Source: Parietichytrium sp. I65-24A
Taxonomy: Eukaryota > Sar > Bigyra > Thraustochytrida > Thraustochytriidae
Assembly: GCA_012862575.1 (NCBI GenBank)
Contig: BLSF01000063.1
Span: 124,001 to 188,000, forward strand
DNA: 64,000 nucleotides
Direction: 5' to 3'
Shown here piece by piece: positions 56,501-63,794 of this stretch. The notes beneath the pieces are model-generated. The model was not told where the DNA came from. It searched no databases and saw nothing but the letters and a program-made list of their open reading frames with translations. Within the stretch, counting starts at the first letter, position 1. Every line of letters starts with the position of its first letter. The position numbers were made by a program, and so were the translations under genes.

Positions 56501-57416
56501 TGGCAAGCTCTGCATCAATGGTCTGAAAGTCATTGATAGGCATCGAATCGATTCCTAGGTTGTAGTCGAGATATACACTAGCTTGCGCGCGACGTTTGAG
56601 AGCACCTTCAATGCGATCCACGTAGTTGTGCGGGCACTCTGCAACAAACATAACCTCCAGGCGAGACAACTCGGCGGTTTCATGGGTGTCTCGCCACTCA
56701 ACTTTGAGCACATCAGCGGCGACTGCTTCCCTCCACTCGCGAACGATGCAATCTACCCACTTTTTATTTCTCCGCGCCTTCGCAGGCAGTCCAACAAATG
56801 TGCCAGTCTTTGGGTCGCTTCCCAAAGCGATCCAATCCTTGCGACTTCGCGTCTCGAATCTGAGGTCGTCGAATGGATAGAGTGGCAGGTCCAGCTCGTC
56901 AACGTCAGCTTCCCCGGACCTTCTCTCATCGTCAAATACCACTCCGCGGTCTTTCAACAGAGTTTCGATATTCTGAGCGGCATACTCCTTTTTCAAACGC
57001 TCCACTTCAACTCTTCTTGGGGCCTGACCCGGCTGTGGCCTGTGTGGAACTTGGACCTTTGGTTCGCTGCCACGCAAGAGCACTGCGGTTTCGCGCAGTT
57101 CCGGATCTGTCAGCGACCCACTGCTGTCTTCATCATCAAAGCCGATATTCTTTTTGAGCGCGGTAGACCCTGCTGCCGCGAAGGCGATCTTAAAATTCGA
57201 CGCTTTGGGCGGCCGGAGAACTGGACTGGTCGGGCTTTTAACCCGTCGTTTGCCGACCCCTTCGTCCTGTGATTCTGGCTCCGATGGAAGAGGGTCTAGC
57301 GCAAGGCTTTCACTGAAAATGCCTCGCTGGGGCGATGTTGGTGGCGGTGGCGAGACGCAGTCTTCGCGCCGGTCCTCCTGCTGCTCCACACCATCCTCGT
57401 CCTTGCGCTCCTCCAT
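44523..57416 (-). CDS. Axonemal inner-arm dynein heavy chain (DNAH1-like)
   Basis: 4,297 residues in one exon: the motor subunit that hydrolyses ATP to slide axonemal doublets. An N-terminal tail (about 1-1,450) leads to the linker and six AAA modules. The P-loops are GPAGTGKTETTKDL in AAA1 (about 1,605), GPTGGGKS in AAA2 (about 1,890), GPTGTGKT in AAA3 (about 2,250) and GVGGSGRQS in AAA4 (about 2,600). The antiparallel coiled-coil stalk with its microtubule-binding tip lies near 2,840-3,140, and the C-terminal domain ends in TGHSTNFIG...SEWIKAGVALFCS. Size, the AAA4 GRQS form and the C-terminal pattern fit single-headed inner-arm dyneins (DNAH1/3/6/7/12 group). DNAH1 is nearest by length, but the subclass needs a tree. 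An extra acidic insert (about 580-640, Glu/Pro/Ala) sits in the tail. The frame extends 21 codons upstream only via GTG; the ATG at 57416 (CAAATG) is chosen. Confidence 0.95.
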   Translation of the reverse strand: MEERKDEDGVEQQEDRREDCVSPPPPTSPQRGIFSESLALDPLPSEPESQDEGVGKRRVKSPTSPVLRPPKASNFKIAFAAAGSTALKKNIGFDDEDSSGSLTDPELRETAVLLRGSEPKVQVPHRPQPGQAPRRVEVERLKKEYAAQNIETLLKDRGVVFDDERRSGEADVDELDLPLYPFDDLRFETRSRKDWIALGSDPKTGTFVGLPAKARRNKKWVDCIVREWREAVAADVLKVEWRDTHETAELSRLEVMFVAECPHNYVDRIEGALKRRAQASVYLDYNLGIDSMPINDFQTIDAELANRLVKKARSTKSLVGETKLHTNELLQEVQNSYARAMNKVVMNGMVANPKALKDPILETMLSEWVEHKELLLNGYDYEPTLKDAKVKMGTAIVPTSDRSSRTRYEEYRETFKEFSFRSLYTQGGVIVALESITQECVKALKQNLFNTTIAKSIKVDEFQHLQSTAASNALSFIKGKWTMAIKNHIRSSFKDVGKGWFNLKESSVEVYNFSKLKRFFTLINCMMQDSMRFMVINSLNDFYRFLNRAAEGNVIINSATDVYVSIGNQRKTKTRPPLFALDLVVEENHGMEEPSDPSPRPAANGTEVEEAPESKEGNEEPEAPSEGAEGEAPAEADAQQQSSAPSNRFVFKYNVEPAVFVDAPVELFYKAITCLENIPRVEKQVMDQLFWSDEPLINSVNQHEPWVTELAADVKETMQHAIQPLVAYLEQYDQHLEFLNFDIDEFLKQVEVDCKDGGEEEEDEDDNGDGSLKRPSLLDPVKLKALIEKHSEARQAIEDNIPQLISVGAFSISCSNVRKSLEQKHQTIIDKLTQLLSTRTVELGTYLMAQYDGLKRDVEKQVDNIEELTTLSNFMESVPNKVHELELDGKKLFKCVAVLESMLTQFRNQDEFDLPWCVYGGPKKIYEALGLAEVRNERTKVAYSEQQVEEQEAFKSVIAMLQQDIEGLGQYSDLERVSAIYKRITDLRTRLNQADEEARKFNSREVLFEMEMTDYDIVSQLDKDFEVYEILWSAVNDWLENNKRWLDSKFATVDADEIEREVTSYHRNLIRSVKVFERKGQDDVAKVAETIKTQVEAFKPVVPLVVALRNPGMRERHWKQINSKLGYTTKPALDPEDPNFNLEKLLSEDLGLISDLSKGDMIVKCGEVAAKEFQIEQALDKMENEWKGVNLDIVAYKETGTYVLRGFDELQALLDEHVTMTQAMMFSAFKGPFEERIEKWNQTLSVVSEVLDEWMAVQRNWLYLQPIFDSPDINKQLPTEGKRFATVDKNWRQTLGAAFEKPLAIKFCANENLLDRWIESNKFLDMVSKGLSDYLETKRGAFSRFYFLSNEELLEILSQTKDPTMVQPHLKKCFEGIKKVHFDDDGIITDMFSSEGEQIKLCTQINPDGVNVEDWMTMLDNIMKQSVKEVLYASMLEYVEIPRTAWIQKVPGQCAINGSQFHWTREIEEALDLKGAAGVAECFDQQVRQINDMVDLVRDPNLKKMARITLSALTVIDVHARDVTEKLKDAQISDKEAFLWISQMRFYWEDGDALDGDMFVMMVSSRRPYGYEYLGNSFRLVITPLTDKCYLTLMGALQMTLGGAPAGPAGTGKTETTKDLAKALAKQCVVFNCSDGLDYLAMGKFFKGLGSCGAWACFDEFNRIDVEVLSVVAQQIMTLQHAAKAGLEKVEFEGTIIRMNPQFAVYITMNPGYAGRTELPDNLKALFRPVAMMVPDYALIGEIMLYSFGYAKARVCAKKMVATFQLCSEQLSSQDHYDYGMRAVKTTIVAAGNLKAAEPHAEEEVLLLRALQDVNLPKFLSHDLPLFKGIISDLFPGLSRPHIDYGELLKCLKLTSEKMGLQPVPFFMQKCIQLYETIVVRHGLMLVGPTGGGKSRNVECLDSTLCMLKERGVEGFAFEDVIRHSLNPKSITMGQLYGEFDPNTHEWQDGILAWLVRECAKSSSPDRKWIVFDGPVDAIWIENMNTVLDDNKKLCLNSGEIIALSPEMTMMFEVEDLQVASPATVSRVGIVYMEPHTLGLEPVQRSWLERLPTATSTPAFKEKLQYLFDRYVKSVIWFLRRNLREPVPTCDNALNASLLKCLDCYFVAFHVPEGAEAPPKAKVNEFYEDLEATFLFCMVWSLCCTVDEPGRQKFDSYVRTLIDAQSSKFAFPEEGTMYDYMWGLPVDLPDQDQAPKKRWVKWMDTIRPFTCESDLTFHETIVPTKDSVCYTYLIDLMMRNGKHLLMTGPTGTGKTVNISTHISNGLPQTFIPLPITFSAQTSANQTQDLIDGKCEKRRKGVYGPPAGKQYIVFIDDLNMPKREEYFAQPPIEIIRQWFTYGGWYDRKALTFKKLIDMTMIAAMGPPGGGRNPVTARLIRHYTVVNYTVMSDESMMNIYSTILSAFLSGGFDQQLRDLGVPIVKSTIAVFQTICKELLPTPAKSHYTYNLRDVGKVFQGLLMVNNKKVSTKEQLMRAWIHESRRVFADRLINDEDREWFENQLEYQLQENIGIKRETLGDLDNLIFCDFVDPNADPCYEEVQNVPALIPTVEEYLVDYNAESKSPMNLVMFTDAIKHICRISRVLRQPLGNVLLLGVGGSGRQSLTKLATFICDYSLFQVEITKGYGMSEWRDDVKRALLQAGIEDKQVSFLFVDTQIIDEQMLEDINGVLNSGDVPNLYAAEDLESIMSTCKIECTKKRIPPTKINIYAQYLIRVKRNIHVCMCMSPGTAIFRDRLRMFPSLVNCCAIDWFSEWPEEALRSVGMGIMQEVDLKLGDHLGNIVELFKIFHQSVADASIDYYTMLRRYNYVTPTSYLELLNTFKVLLQKKRVQVGGLVSRLQTGLDKLASTSSMVADLQIELTEMQPNLVKTQAEVEAMIKKIAVDKEAAKETMDAVAVEEAEAQKKAAKTKEIADDAQRDLDEALPALDQAVACLNKLKKADLDEVKSLKTPPKGVKLTMEAACLMFNVKPVMVNDPDSVGKKVKDYWVAAKSTILQNAGQLLQDLMNFDKDNISEKTIEQIEPYIEMPEFTPAEIEKASKACTAICMWVRAMFKYHNVAKAVEPKKILLAEAQAELEVTMASLNDARARLKEVQDQIQRLENEFEKSNAKKLQLEADVEQCAARLERAKKLIGGLGGERDRWTESIEQLNVDYVNLIGDVLISSGCIAYLGPFTSTFRSQLTNRWLKDLEQLSLPHTAGVDIVKTLGDPVTIRAWNLCGLPTDTHSTQNGIVISEARRWPLLIDPQTQANRYIKNLGRDKAFAPNGIEVVKQSDKNYIRALENGVRFGKWVLMENVGEKLDAALEPILLQQTFRQGSQLMIRLGESTIPYNDNFKFFMTTKLPNPHYPPEVAVKVSLLNFSITPKGLEDQLLGVVMVTELPEKEEKKNALVVNNARMAKELKDLEDLILSMLSNSQGNILDDAQLIETLASSKATSEEINEKVAEAKITERELDEERERYRPVAYRGSLLFFTISELRNIDPMYEYSLQFFVALFKNAILKSEHPEDPEDIPKRIELLNDYFTYSLYQNICRSLFEKDKLLFSFSLVIKVLQGDGKIDDTTWRFLLSAQAPKVRSTSVEMPKDYDWLTEQMWSQLVVMSEGLEAFEGFLEDFVRDGELWKKYFESEYCYKETLPGDYDGKLTMLEKMCVLRCFRPDKIVESVQQFVSAHFGQRFIEPPPFDIECSFADSSVITPLIFVLTSGSDPTKDFMLFAEARGRKVSAISLGQGQGPLAESLIEQGTSRGSWVLLQNCHLASSWMPKLEQICEDIDPDTVHQDFRLWLTSMPSKTFPVAVLQAGIKMTKEPPKGLRANLKSVYYVLDDTKLSATGSPMRFRKLLFGLSFFHALIQERRKFGPLGWNRQYEFNETDLDISMAQLELYLDKYEEIPFETLNTLVAYINYGGRVTDAIDSRTIDVILKTFFNPDILRDDYNFSESGIYYSVPIQEETPHAGYLEYIEGLPVNADPEVFGLHSNANITFAMQETQLLFDTLMLLQPKTSSEGGMSREDVIGAMAKEIFEQLPNDFNIEGISMQYPVRYDESMNTVLLQEAIRYQNLLSVVKKSLPELRKALKGLVVLSAELEAMGDAMYAQHVPPSWQAKAYPCLKPLNGWVNEFMERLNFINTWIVNGNPPSYWLSGFFFQQAFLTGQLQNFARAKGIPIDSTSFSHQYPKLELEAVTSGPDAGCYIHGLFIEGARWDKSIGLLAQPLPKILYEKMPVIHLMPEQNRVEATEGVYRAPLYKVLSRAGTLSTTGHSTNFIGWFNVPSSGTEIINNRGLSDISEWIKAGVALFCSLKY

Positions 57417-58312
57417 TTGTCCAACAAATCCGCTGCTCAGCAGGGTGCCAGATGCCAGATGATATGAGCAAATCACCACTTCCGGGCGCCGCTGTTCAAG
57501 CCAAAACTCTCAATTCAGGGGACACCACCCCGGCGACCCTTCCCACGCAGGCTCCTACTAGCGAATGCACCAGCGAACGACGAAACGAAAGATCAATCCC
57601 GATCTCGATCTCTATCTCGATCTTGATGCCGATGTCGATCTCAGGGCTGAACGACGTACAGCAAGTACTCGCTCGCTCTCTTTTCAGACAGACCACTGCC
57701 ACTGCCAAACCAATGACTCTTACGATTGGCGATACGCAACCAGCACGCCTCTCGACACGAACGAGCTGTGCTCTATCGCATGCACACAACGCTGGCACCA
57801 AAACGCCGCGGTTCCCCGCCGACTTTCGCCTCTAATTATCTGTCGTCAATTTGTTCAAAGTGCTCTTCCCTTTCGCGCTTCCGCTCGGCCCGCGTTCCCG
57901 TGCGCTAGTATCTGCTACAGTTTACCATAGCACCTGCCCTGCTTTTTCACACCTCTCGCTGCTATTGTGATGTGTTCCTGGGGGCTAGTAGTTTGGCGTA
58001 GGTACAGGGTACCGAGATGATGACCGTTGAGGCGGGGGAGGGGTATGAGAGGCTAAGGAAGATGGTAGATGAGGAGAAGGGAAGGCCGTTCGTTCACGAA
58101 CAAAGAAGGATTCGTCGGGGTTGAGAGACTGACTGATGGATGAAAAGATTAGTTCGGGGGGATGTCTGGCGTGACTGGAAATTGCAGGAACCTGTGATAT
58201 GTTGGCTCGCGGTGGCGTGATGATATGCTGATATGCTGATATGCGCGTTTGAATGGAGCGGAGGGGTAGAGAAGGCGTGCAAGATCCTGATGATGGTAAT
58301 GTTATCTGTTAT
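57417..58312. other. Intergenic region upstream of the dynein gene
   Basis: About 900 bp holding the dynein promoter and the 3' flank of the first VOC gene. A GATCTC/TATCTC-type hexamer repeat lies at about 57603-57645, and a TGATATGC repeat at about 58215-58240. No gene recognised. Confidence 0.55.
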
Positions 58313-59345
58313 CTACAAAGACGATTTGAGGTGGTGCAAAGGCATGCACACGTGTTCTGGGCTCCTAACTTCGTGCTCGAGTTGAACTAGAACGTCATCG
58401 TCGTCGCCGTCCTTGATGTCCTTGATTCGAAACTGGTTGCACTCCGTAGCTTCTTTGATATTTCTGCTTGAGGCAAAGTATATGGGGCCGCCCTCGAATT
58501 TCGGGTTGACGTACAGTAAATTGCTCGATTCTGCTCTTTTGAACGCTTTAATGAACCCATCGTATTCCGCAAAGTACACCGCCACATGATAACGGCGCTG
58601 CGCATCCTTTTCGTAAGAATCCGGCGGAATCGCATCTGGACTTTCTGTGAAAGTCAGTTTTTGCCCTGGAATCGCATTAAATAAAATCTCACAAGTGCGG
58701 TTGTCCTCTGACATGGCTGTGCTGCAGCCGAAAATTCTATCATAGAATTCTGCAATTCGAGGCGCAGTGCCTGGTCTACATCTCAGGCAGACTGCCTGAA
58801 TCCCAAGCATATGCCCAGACCCGCCCGGGTGAGCGCCACTCTTTCGAATGATATCACGCAACTCAGGAGTTGCTTCGTAGACGTGAAACTCATTTCCATT
58901 CGGGTCTGTCACGCACGCGCAGTGGACACTGCTGCTTGAGCCTCGTCGCACCATTTCCACCTTCACCTTCGGATGGCCCTCAAACAAACTTAGGATCCGA
59001 CTTGCTAAATTTTCCAGCGTTTCCTCCGTCAGAAGCTCAACGTGTCCGTCCAGAAGCTCGGGGATCTCAATCTTCCTTGGGTTTCTCACACTCTCAATCA
59101 CTGGGAGGTGTATCTGACTGAACCGGCAAAATTCGTGCGATCAGCAAACAGCTCAAGACCTCACCTTCTCAGACTTCAAACCCAACACACACTTACGAAC
59201 ACCCGCAATTCGCGTGCAGCACCACGCTCGAGTCTATTTTCGGGTTGAGCTTGCAACCCAATCCATCGATGAAAAATCGCAATGCTTCATCCCTGTCTGC
59301 CACGCACAGGTTCACGTGCTCCAACAGCGCTAGCGTTCGCGTCAT
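58313..59345 (-). CDS. VOC/glyoxalase-like protein, paralogue 1 (two exons)
   Basis: Exon 1 is 59345..59197 and exon 2 is 59117..58313, giving 317 residues. The 79-bp intron is GTAAGT...CAG, phase 2. Splicing creates HANCGCSQIHLP, matching the 'G.sQ.HLP' strand of glyoxalase/bleomycin-resistance-type (VOC) folds. Exon 1 encodes LLEHVNLCVADRDEALRFF, the first beta-alpha unit. Exon 2 supplies PNGNEFHVYEA and a second VOC module (AVCLRCRPG, FYDRIFGC, RRYHVAVYF, LEHEVRSPEH). VOC proteins are metal-dependent isomerases, dioxygenases or lyases; conserved His/Glu positions (EH near 9, YHVA, LEHE) could bind a metal. Substrate unknown. Exon 1 is open further upstream only via GTG. The two VOC genes are arranged head-to-tail. 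Confidence 0.8.
59118..59196 (-). other. Intron of VOC paralogue 1 (79 bp)
   Basis: Donor TTC/GTAAGT and acceptor CAG/T, phase 2, with a CTGAT branch-like motif about 25 bases before the acceptor. It occupies the same codon as the intron in the neighbouring paralogue. Confidence 0.85.
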
Positions 59346-59653
59346 TGCTCCCTGCGACTCGGGCAGTCGCTCGGCGTCACCCTTCAAGTTTTTCACGCTG
59401 CTCACGGACACCTTCGTTTGAGGATTGTAAAATCAGCTAACGCTGTCCTAGCTGTCCTAGCCCTGGAATGCTGAGTTGGAGCTGTTGGAGCGGAGGATGT
59501 TGGAGCACAGACACACCACTATTGCAGAGGTTACAGGAACTGGAGGACAAAACAACTAGTGGAGCTACATTTCATTCTCATCAGCAACTGGCAAGAAGAA
59601 CGGCAGAGAAAGAGAGAGAAAGAGAAATAATATAGTTTGTCATGTCATGCAAT
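59346..59653. other. Spacer between the two VOC genes
   Basis: About 300 bp containing the promoter of paralogue 1 and the 3' end of paralogue 2. An A/G-rich AGAGAAAGAGAAATAATATAG stretch lies near 59610-59634. Nothing else seen. Confidence 0.55.
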
Positions 59654-60698
59654 TCACAAGAAGGATGGAAACAAGTCTTTTAAAGGAAACGCTGGGTGCT
59701 TAGGGCTGCGAATCTCATGTTCCAGAGTGATGAGCTGCGTCCCTGAACGCCCAAGACGAATGTCCTTCAAACGGAACTGGCCAGTCTCGTTGGCTTCGGT
59801 AAGCATGGCGCTCTGGTCTGTAACTGGGACCGGAAGGCCATGTTCATCTCGGTCAAAAAAAACCTGTGTGGCCTCTTTAGCGCGCATGAAAGCTTCAATG
59901 TAGCTGACGTGATCCGGGAGGTAAAAGGCGACGTGATATCGCCTTGAAGGCTCTGTCAGATATGCGTTCGCAGAGATTGCATTGCTGGACTCATTGAACA
60001 CGAGTCGCTGCCCTGGAAAAGTGTCAAAGAACACTGAGGAACTCTTGCTCGCTTCATCATAGGTGGCGTCACAACCGAATACCTCGCTGTAGAAAATAGC
60101 GATCTTGGACGCAGTCCCTGGCGCGCAGCGGAGATGAACCGCTCTCATCCCGATCATTTGATCCGATCCACCAGGATGTGTCCCGAGGAGCTCGGATACT
60201 TTGCACATGTCGAAGGTCGCCTGGTACACTCTGTATTCGTTTCCGTTCGGGCATCGGGCTCTGACATATTTCCCATAAGGCACGCTTGCCTCGTCCTCAA
60301 CGACTAATTCAGCTTGAACGGAAGGGTGGCCCTTGTAAATAGTCTCGAGCCGTGCAAGCAGCCCCTCAAGAGCTTCGCGCGTCAAAAGCTCCACCCATCC
60401 ATCGAGAACCTCCGCATGATGAGATTTACCCTTGGACACTGGCTTCGAAGGCAGGTGTATCTGTCTACAGCAGCACATCAACGGCGCCTTTCATCAGGAT
60501 TGTGTCACTCCTTGCATTCACCACGACCACCGACCGCCCAGCACTTGCAACTTACGAAACTCCACAGTTGACGTGCAACACCCGCTCTCTGTCGGTGTCA
60601 GGATTCGCTCGAAAGCGGAGACCGTCCACGAAGAACCTCTCAGCTTCCTTTCCGTCAGGCACGCGGAGGTTGACGTGTTCCAAAAGCCGGAGTGCCAT
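59654..60698 (-). CDS. VOC/glyoxalase-like protein, paralogue 2 (two exons)
   Basis: Exon 1 is 60698..60556 (MALRLLEHVNLRVPDGKEAERFF) and exon 2 is 60464..59654, again 317 residues. The 91-bp intron begins GTAAGT and ends GTAG, phase 2. Splicing gives HVNCGVSQIHLP, the same junction as in paralogue 1. The proteins share WVELLT/HVELLT, PNGNEYRVYQA, HPGGSDQM, LRCAPGTA, FPGQRLVFNES, RRYHVAFYL and the C-terminal LEHEIRSPKHP, with moderate identity overall, so this is an old tandem duplication. Function is as uncertain as for paralogue 1. The first in-frame ATG is used. A longer upstream frame that overlaps exon 1 is in another reading frame and is not coding. Confidence 0.8.
60465..60555 (-). other. 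Intron of VOC paralogue 2 (91 bp)
   Basis: Donor GTTTC/GTAAGT and acceptor GTAG/ACAG, phase 2, at the same place in the protein as in paralogue 1. CCTGATGAA could be the branch site. Confidence 0.85.
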
Positions 60699-61174
60699 TC
60701 TTTGATGATCCAGACAGACCAACTTTGCTTATCTCTGGCAGACACTCCCGCCACTTTTACTCACTCTCGACACATCTCCACACTTCCAAAGACTCACTCA
60801 CATTCATGCTCCCACACACTAGCTCTAGCTCTAGCTAGACACTAGACATGTTACACTAGTCCCTTGTCATGGGTTTCTTCTAACTCAAGCTCCACTTTGC
60901 GAACACCTATCTGCAGCCTAATCTACACTACAAAAACACCGAGGGAATCCTTAACGATAATAATAGTGATGACTTTATCGTAGGGAGTGGTATAGGTAAA
61001 CGTTAGAGAGTATCTTGAATTTCCTTGAACCTAAAGAGTCGTGGATGGGATACACGAGGTGGCGTCAGAGTTGGAGAGAGGGATCGAAGGAGAGGAGGAC
61101 CAGAGGACCGGAGGACCGGAGGAGGAGGAGCGAGAGAAGAGACGGGTTCTCGGTGGAAGAACCGGCCCAGGAGC
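60699..61174. other. Divergent promoter region, VOC paralogue 2 and WD40 gene
   Basis: About 475 bp. It contains AGCTCT/CTAGCT repeats at 60822-60838, an AT-rich stretch at 60955-60990, and a purine-rich GGAGGACC repeat (61090-61130) within the open but ATG-less extension of the WD40 frame. Confidence 0.55.
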
Positions 61175-63529
61175 ATGCAGATAGGCGTTGTGTCCGCGGG
61201 TTCCCGCGACGATCTTCTCGTAAAGGAATGGGCGCGGATCCTTGCGATAGAGCAAGCTCTGCGCCCGGTCTTGTTCACGAATGGCAGGCTCCCGCGCAGG
61301 GAGCTGCTGCTCAGGCCAGGGTCGCAAGGCGGTTTAGACGCGTTGCTAGTACTCCCGGCGCTCGGAACGTGCCAGGAATGTGAGCAGAACGATCCGTGTG
61401 CGCGCTGCGGAGAAGCGGAGCAGCAAGTTGCCGGAGATAGTGACTACCACATTGATAGCCGTTTGGATGAAGATGTCGATTCGATCTCGGATGCACAAGC
61501 GTCTTTACACAATGCTGGCGACGCAGACGGGAATGTTAGGAATCTTGCGCCGATTTGCGAGATGGTGCAATGGGTTCTGCAACGAACCCGCGATGAAAAT
61601 GTCATCCCGGCGCGAATTGTCGCATTGGGTTCTGCAGCAGCGAATCTTGCGGAGGCCTTGGGGGGTAGTGTGCAATGGGGAGCGGCCGGCTGTGAAACGA
61701 GAGACTTGGAGATGAAGAATGGGATGAGTTCGCTTCCATGTGCTCCTGCTGGAATGGCTACTGCAAGGCTGGTCCGATTCGACCGTTCAGAGATTGAGAC
61801 AGCTCCCAAAGGGGCGTGGGTCATTGCAAAGTCTCTGGAATGCGAAATTGAAGGTTTCTTTGTTCCTTACTCAGCGGATGGCACCTCATGCGCGGGCATA
61901 ATGGCCTTGCAAGCACATCCAGAAATTGATCAGCTTTTTGCGCTTGATCGACTCTTGCCAAAAATTGAGCGGTCGATTGGTGCAGATCTCGCGGAGAAGG
62001 CTATTGCGGATGTGTGCGAAAATCAGTTGGACAATGCGGAAATTGCAAGCATGGTATGCCGGTTCCTTTCCCACAAGGACAAGCAAATCGTCTTTGCAAG
62101 TAGCACCGGAGCTATTTATGATGATAGTGCTCGAGTTCAAGTTCTCGAGGAAGAATTGCGCCGAATCAAGCGAGCTCTCTTTGTAGAATGTCAATTAAGT
62201 GCTATGGTGGCAAGTCTTCCGAAAGAAACTGCGCAAGTTGGGAAGCTCGAGGATCCTGACGGAGTCGAAAATGACGACTATGATGATCATCAACTTTGGA
62301 CAATGGAGGACATGCGGGCCCAGCAGCTCGCAGCTGCCATCATGCAGGGACTTGGAAAGCTGAGTGAGCTCAAGGCTAGCCAGGCTAGTGACGTACTCGC
62401 TTTTAAAGCCAAGGTGGCCGTCAAAAAACACGCTCCTATGATCCAGTCTCTCAAGGAGCGCGCAAGTGGAATTGACTCGTCGCGCTGCACGACCCTGGAG
62501 GCTGCTCATAGCATGAATATCTTGGCCTGCTCAGCAAGCGATGCGAATGGAGATCTAAGAACCATCATCAGTGGCTCTGCCAACAAGACTGTCAACATCC
62601 ATGTCGGGAATCAGAGTCAGGGATGGAAAAAACGTGGAGAAGTTCAACTTGCCTCTCCGATTCTGGCGATTGAGAGAAAGCCCGGCCATTCGGAGGCTGC
62701 TACCGATGTGTTCCTTGTGGCAGGGCTTGATGGACAGGCTTCCCTCTGCACAGTCAATCACAGTACTTCAGATATCCACGTTAGTATGGAAGGAATCAGA
62801 AAGGAGAGCATGCATATCACATCCGTTTGCTGGTCGCCCTGCGGCCGTTTCTTTGCGACGGCGTCGCGAGACAACCAGGTGAGGGTATATGCCCTTTCGG
62901 AAGAGCAGAATATCCCAGTACTGCATAATTCATTGACATGCTCCGGATGCCCTGAGGCAATTTGCTTTTCACGCTGCTTTGGCGCACTTTGCCTAGTTAC
63001 TGCTGTTCGAGATCACAACTGTCTTCAGTATTATTGTATCGAGGAAATGGCTGATGGCAACTCGAAGATCAAAGTCGGCGACCTTGTCAAAACCAATATG
63101 AACTCTAACGGAGACGAATACGTGTCGTTTACCGTCTTGCATCTCTCACCAGCACCTGGCGAAGTCCCTATGATTGCTGCATCTACAAGCAAAGATCGGA
63201 TCATCGTGTTTCGAGCAGGGTCTTGCAAGCAGTATCAGAACTTATTTGGGCACACGTGCTCAGAGTATGGCCGGCCTAGAGTCGCCTGGGACCCATCCTG
63301 CCGCTTTTTAGCATCCAACTCCGAGGCTGATCTCGAAATCCACCTGTGGTATTTGCCAACCGGCGAGCATGTTCTCGCTCTGAGCGGCCACCGACAGTCG
63401 GTCCGCGACCTCGTGTTCCTGCCTTCGGAGGATCAGAATTCCCTCGCGTTGGTCTCTGTGTCATTTGATCGAACCATCCGCGTCTGGGACCAACTCAACG
63501 ACCTCAACGCACTACTTGTCCACCATTGA
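61175..63529 (+). CDS. WD40 protein with degenerate class I glutamine amidotransferase-like domain
   Basis: 784 residues. Residues 1-65 (MQIGVVSAG, GRLPRRELLL, LDALLVLPALG) and 125-250 follow the order of a class I glutamine amidotransferase: a first strand, then the 'D-G-hydrophobic-GS' region. The nucleophile elbow follows, here PARIVALGSAAANLAEALGGSV, then a final strand GIMALQAHPEID with His248 and Glu250 of the triad. The elbow normally reads G-[IV]-C-x-G-H-Q; here Gly/Ser/Ala replace it and the catalytic Cys is absent, so the domain is probably inactive and may bind a ligand or protein. A Cys-rich insert (C66, C69, C75, C78) sits after the first half. Residues about 260-430 are charged and helical. 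From about 440 to the end are WD40-type blades (CWSPCGRFFATASRDNQVRVYAL, LALVSVSFDRTIRVWDQ). The frame extends upstream only via TTG; the first ATG is 61175. Function unknown. Confidence 0.75.
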   Translation: MQIGVVSAGSRDDLLVKEWARILAIEQALRPVLFTNGRLPRRELLLRPGSQGGLDALLVLPALGTCQECEQNDPCARCGEAEQQVAGDSDYHIDSRLDEDVDSISDAQASLHNAGDADGNVRNLAPICEMVQWVLQRTRDENVIPARIVALGSAAANLAEALGGSVQWGAAGCETRDLEMKNGMSSLPCAPAGMATARLVRFDRSEIETAPKGAWVIAKSLECEIEGFFVPYSADGTSCAGIMALQAHPEIDQLFALDRLLPKIERSIGADLAEKAIADVCENQLDNAEIASMVCRFLSHKDKQIVFASSTGAIYDDSARVQVLEEELRRIKRALFVECQLSAMVASLPKETAQVGKLEDPDGVENDDYDDHQLWTMEDMRAQQLAAAIMQGLGKLSELKASQASDVLAFKAKVAVKKHAPMIQSLKERASGIDSSRCTTLEAAHSMNILACSASDANGDLRTIISGSANKTVNIHVGNQSQGWKKRGEVQLASPILAIERKPGHSEAATDVFLVAGLDGQASLCTVNHSTSDIHVSMEGIRKESMHITSVCWSPCGRFFATASRDNQVRVYALSEEQNIPVLHNSLTCSGCPEAICFSRCFGALCLVTAVRDHNCLQYYCIEEMADGNSKIKVGDLVKTNMNSNGDEYVSFTVLHLSPAPGEVPMIAASTSKDRIIVFRAGSCKQYQNLFGHTCSEYGRPRVAWDPSCRFLASNSEADLEIHLWYLPTGEHVLALSGHRQSVRDLVFLPSEDQNSLALVSVSFDRTIRVWDQLNDLNALLVHH

Positions 63530-63794
63530 CGAAATACATACAACGTTTGCAATTTAGAGCCACCTCTCGACAACCTTAAAGTCTTATATTTCTCAGTTCT
63601 CTCTTCGGAGCGTCAGACCCAAGAAGCGTGGTACCCTCAAAATCGTCACGATGCTAACCCTCGAAATATATGCGTTACGGCCATTCTACTGCCCACTAAA
63701 TAGAAAGCCTAAGGTCGTGCGGATTTGCCAGTCAGGCCTTGGTCATTGCGAAGTCACACGCGCAGCGAGGGCGCGTGAGTGAGTGAGTGAGAAA

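Noticed and set aside
44530-57462. Plus-strand open frames, up to 339 codons, inside the dynein gene
   Set aside because: They are antisense shadows of the dynein frame with no recognisable protein features.
58313-60698. The VOC pair as a gene and its processed copy
   Set aside because: Both copies keep the intron, intact frames and all conserved motifs, so this is an ordinary tandem duplication.
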